The position numbers and the translations under genes were made by a program. DNA of 12,818 nucleotides from an uncultured Atopobiaceae bacterium (GTDB taxonomy: Bacteria > Actinomycetota > Coriobacteriia > Coriobacteriales > Atopobiaceae), in the NCBI GenBank assembly GCA_947626465.1, contig CANQSI010000020.1, positions 1 to 12,818 of the forward strand, written 5' to 3'. Under the pieces are notes generated by a model. The model did not search any database, had not been told where the DNA came from, and worked only from the letters and a program-made list of their open reading frames with translations. This document shows, piece after piece, positions 11,555 through 12,818 of the stretch; position 1 is the first letter of the stretch; each line of letters starts with the position of its first letter.

Positions 11555-12818
11555 ATGAGCAAGGCTTCTCGGACAAGTGCCTGGGTGGCAGCGGCAGGCG
11601 CGGCCACGCCCGTCGTGCTCGCGCCGTCGGTGGCGTGGGCGGCGAGCGACACCGCCGTGATCGCGGCCTCCGCGATCTCAGGGGTGGTGGGCGCCGCGGT
11701 GGGGGCCGGGGTGGCCACGGGGCTTGGCTACCGCGCCATTCGTCGGGAGCGCGAGGCCTATAAGGAGCTCCTCTACGGCCAAGGCGTGGCGGGCAAGCCC
11801 GCGCGCGCTGCCTCCGCCTCGCATGCGGCCCATGGCCCAGCGGTGGCGCCGGGGCACGAGGCGCTGAGCGCTGCCTCCGACGCGCCACAGGCTTCGCAGC
11901 CGGCTCATTACGTATCCGCGCACAACCCCTATCTCGAACCGCTCTCCGATACGCGCGACCTCGACCAAGTGGCCGTGGACTACGTGGCGCGAAAGGGCCT
12001 GAAAAAGCGCATGAGCCAGAAGGCGAAGGGCGTGCGGCAGGTGCTCTCGGAGCGCATGGGCAAGAACATGCTCGACGACATGCCGGTGATCATGCGCGCG
12101 GACGGCTCCGTGGGCGACGTGGGCACGTCGTGGTGGGATCCCGCAGTGTCGAGCGCCTTCGGCGTGCAGGCGATCGAGGCGCGCGAGATCTCGAACCGGG
12201 TGTCCTCGCAGCCGGCCAACATCCCGGCGTCGGTGACGCAGATTCCGGCGATCCCGCAGGTTCCGCAGGTGCCGCAGGTGGCGCAGGTGCCGCAGGTGGC
12301 GCCCGTTCCCGCGACCACGCCGGTGGCCGCGCAGGTGCCGGCTCCACAATCGCCCCAGCTCACGGTGGCGCAGATCATCTCCTCGCGCGTGGCGCCGGTG
12401 GTGGAGGAGGCCTATCCCGAGGTGGAGCGTGCGTGGAACGCGCGCGACGACCATTGGGAGCGCGCCCTCGCCGCGCTCGACGAGCGCGTGGAGGACAACC
12501 TCATGGGCGAGCGCCTCGATCGGGCCTATCGCACGCCCGAGGGCACGCATGCGGCCATGCCCGCTGCGGCCTTCAGCGACGGCATCGGCACGATCGAGAC
12601 CATCGACGAGCCCGACGGCCTCGAGCGCGACACCGCGTTCCTCAGCTTCAAGGCACCGGGCAACCATCCCGAGGTGCAGGACACCACGAGCTACATCAAC
12701 TACCTCATCGGCGATGAGTTCCGCCGCAACCCCTCGCGCCAGGCGAGAACCAAGGCGCGCAGCTTCCTCAAGCTCCACGAGGGCGGCACCCACGCCGAAC
12801 CCCAAGTCCAAGCGATGT
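11555..12818 (+). CDS. exported or membrane-anchored protein with PQV repeats, partial (runs off right edge)
   Basis: The frame from ATG 11555 stays open to the window end, giving at least 421 residues. AAAGG six bases upstream and a signal-like start support this ATG; an in-frame ATG at 11480 would add 25 residues. Residues 1-29 look like a signal peptide (basic start, hydrophobic core, AWA before residue 30). Residues 33-59 are a second hydrophobic, Gly/Ala-rich segment followed by RRERE, so the protein may be membrane-anchored. Then come an Ala/Pro/His-rich linker, a basic stretch near 150-175, a PQV/PQVA repeat tract at 230-268, a charged helical region (about 270-325) and an acidic-to-basic C-terminal part. 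No known domain is recognised. Placement suggests an envelope protein; function unknown. Confidence 0.75.
   Translation, partial: MSKASRTSAWVAAAGAATPVVLAPSVAWAASDTAVIAASAISGVVGAAVGAGVATGLGYRAIRREREAYKELLYGQGVAGKPARAASASHAAHGPAVAPGHEALSAASDAPQASQPAHYVSAHNPYLEPLSDTRDLDQVAVDYVARKGLKKRMSQKAKGVRQVLSERMGKNMLDDMPVIMRADGSVGDVGTSWWDPAVSSAFGVQAIEAREISNRVSSQPANIPASVTQIPAIPQVPQVPQVAQVPQVAPVPATTPVAAQVPAPQSPQLTVAQIISSRVAPVVEEAYPEVERAWNARDDHWERALAALDERVEDNLMGERLDRAYRTPEGTHAAMPAAAFSDGIGTIETIDEPDGLERDTAFLSFKAPGNHPEVQDTTSYINYLIGDEFRRNPSRQARTKARSFLKLHEGGTHAEPQVQAM

Overview
This is a GC-rich window with strong CTC, GAG and GCG codon preference. It holds housekeeping genes on both strands and several intergenic regions dense in repeats. 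The Rho protein with a long low-complexity N-terminal extension, the codon use and the spacer style suggest a high-GC Actinomycetota, and the class Coriobacteriia (Eggerthellaceae-like) would fit. That placement is inference from general look and no marker was compared. None of the genes is an obvious phage or transposon gene.

Left to right: a 316-base spacer with a degenerate palindrome; a WecA/TagO-type lipid-carrier sugar phosphotransferase (+, GTG start at 317); a 299-base spacer packed with perfect hairpins, two extra copies of the 3' end of a tRNA and a bidirectional terminator; tRNA-Ala(CGC) (-); a Maa/NodL-type O-acetyltransferase (-); a divergent spacer holding an array of GGCGGC-led repeats pointing outwards in both directions; a PflX-like radical SAM protein (+); two small charged coiled-coil proteins (+), the second with a C-terminal membrane anchor; nicotinate phosphoribosyltransferase (+); arginyl-tRNA synthetase (+); a spacer with a second palindrome copy and the rho leader; transcription terminator Rho (+) with an Asn/Gln-rich disordered region; a convergent spacer with a near-perfect 23-bp palindrome; an SDR oxidoreductase (-); a 350-base divergent spacer; and a large exported or membrane-anchored protein of unknown function (+) that runs off the right edge with no stop codon.

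The genes do not form one pathway. pncB (NAD salvage), argS and rho lie in line on the plus strand, with pncB-argS close enough to be co-transcribed, while rho has its own leader. The wecA-like gene would feed cell-envelope glycan synthesis. The two small coiled-coil genes are a likely pair of unknown role.

The most unusual signals lie outside the genes: the outward-pointing GGCGGC array (about 2590-2920), the tRNA-Ala tail copied twice next to its own gene (1642-1841), and a three-member family of intergenic palindromes sharing a GGTCATACGGCGAAA-type arm. Within genes, the Rho insertion resembles a prion-like region, and the right-edge protein has a PQV tripeptide repeat tract. No complete new defence or mobile system is visible; the repeats are the best candidates for something undescribed.
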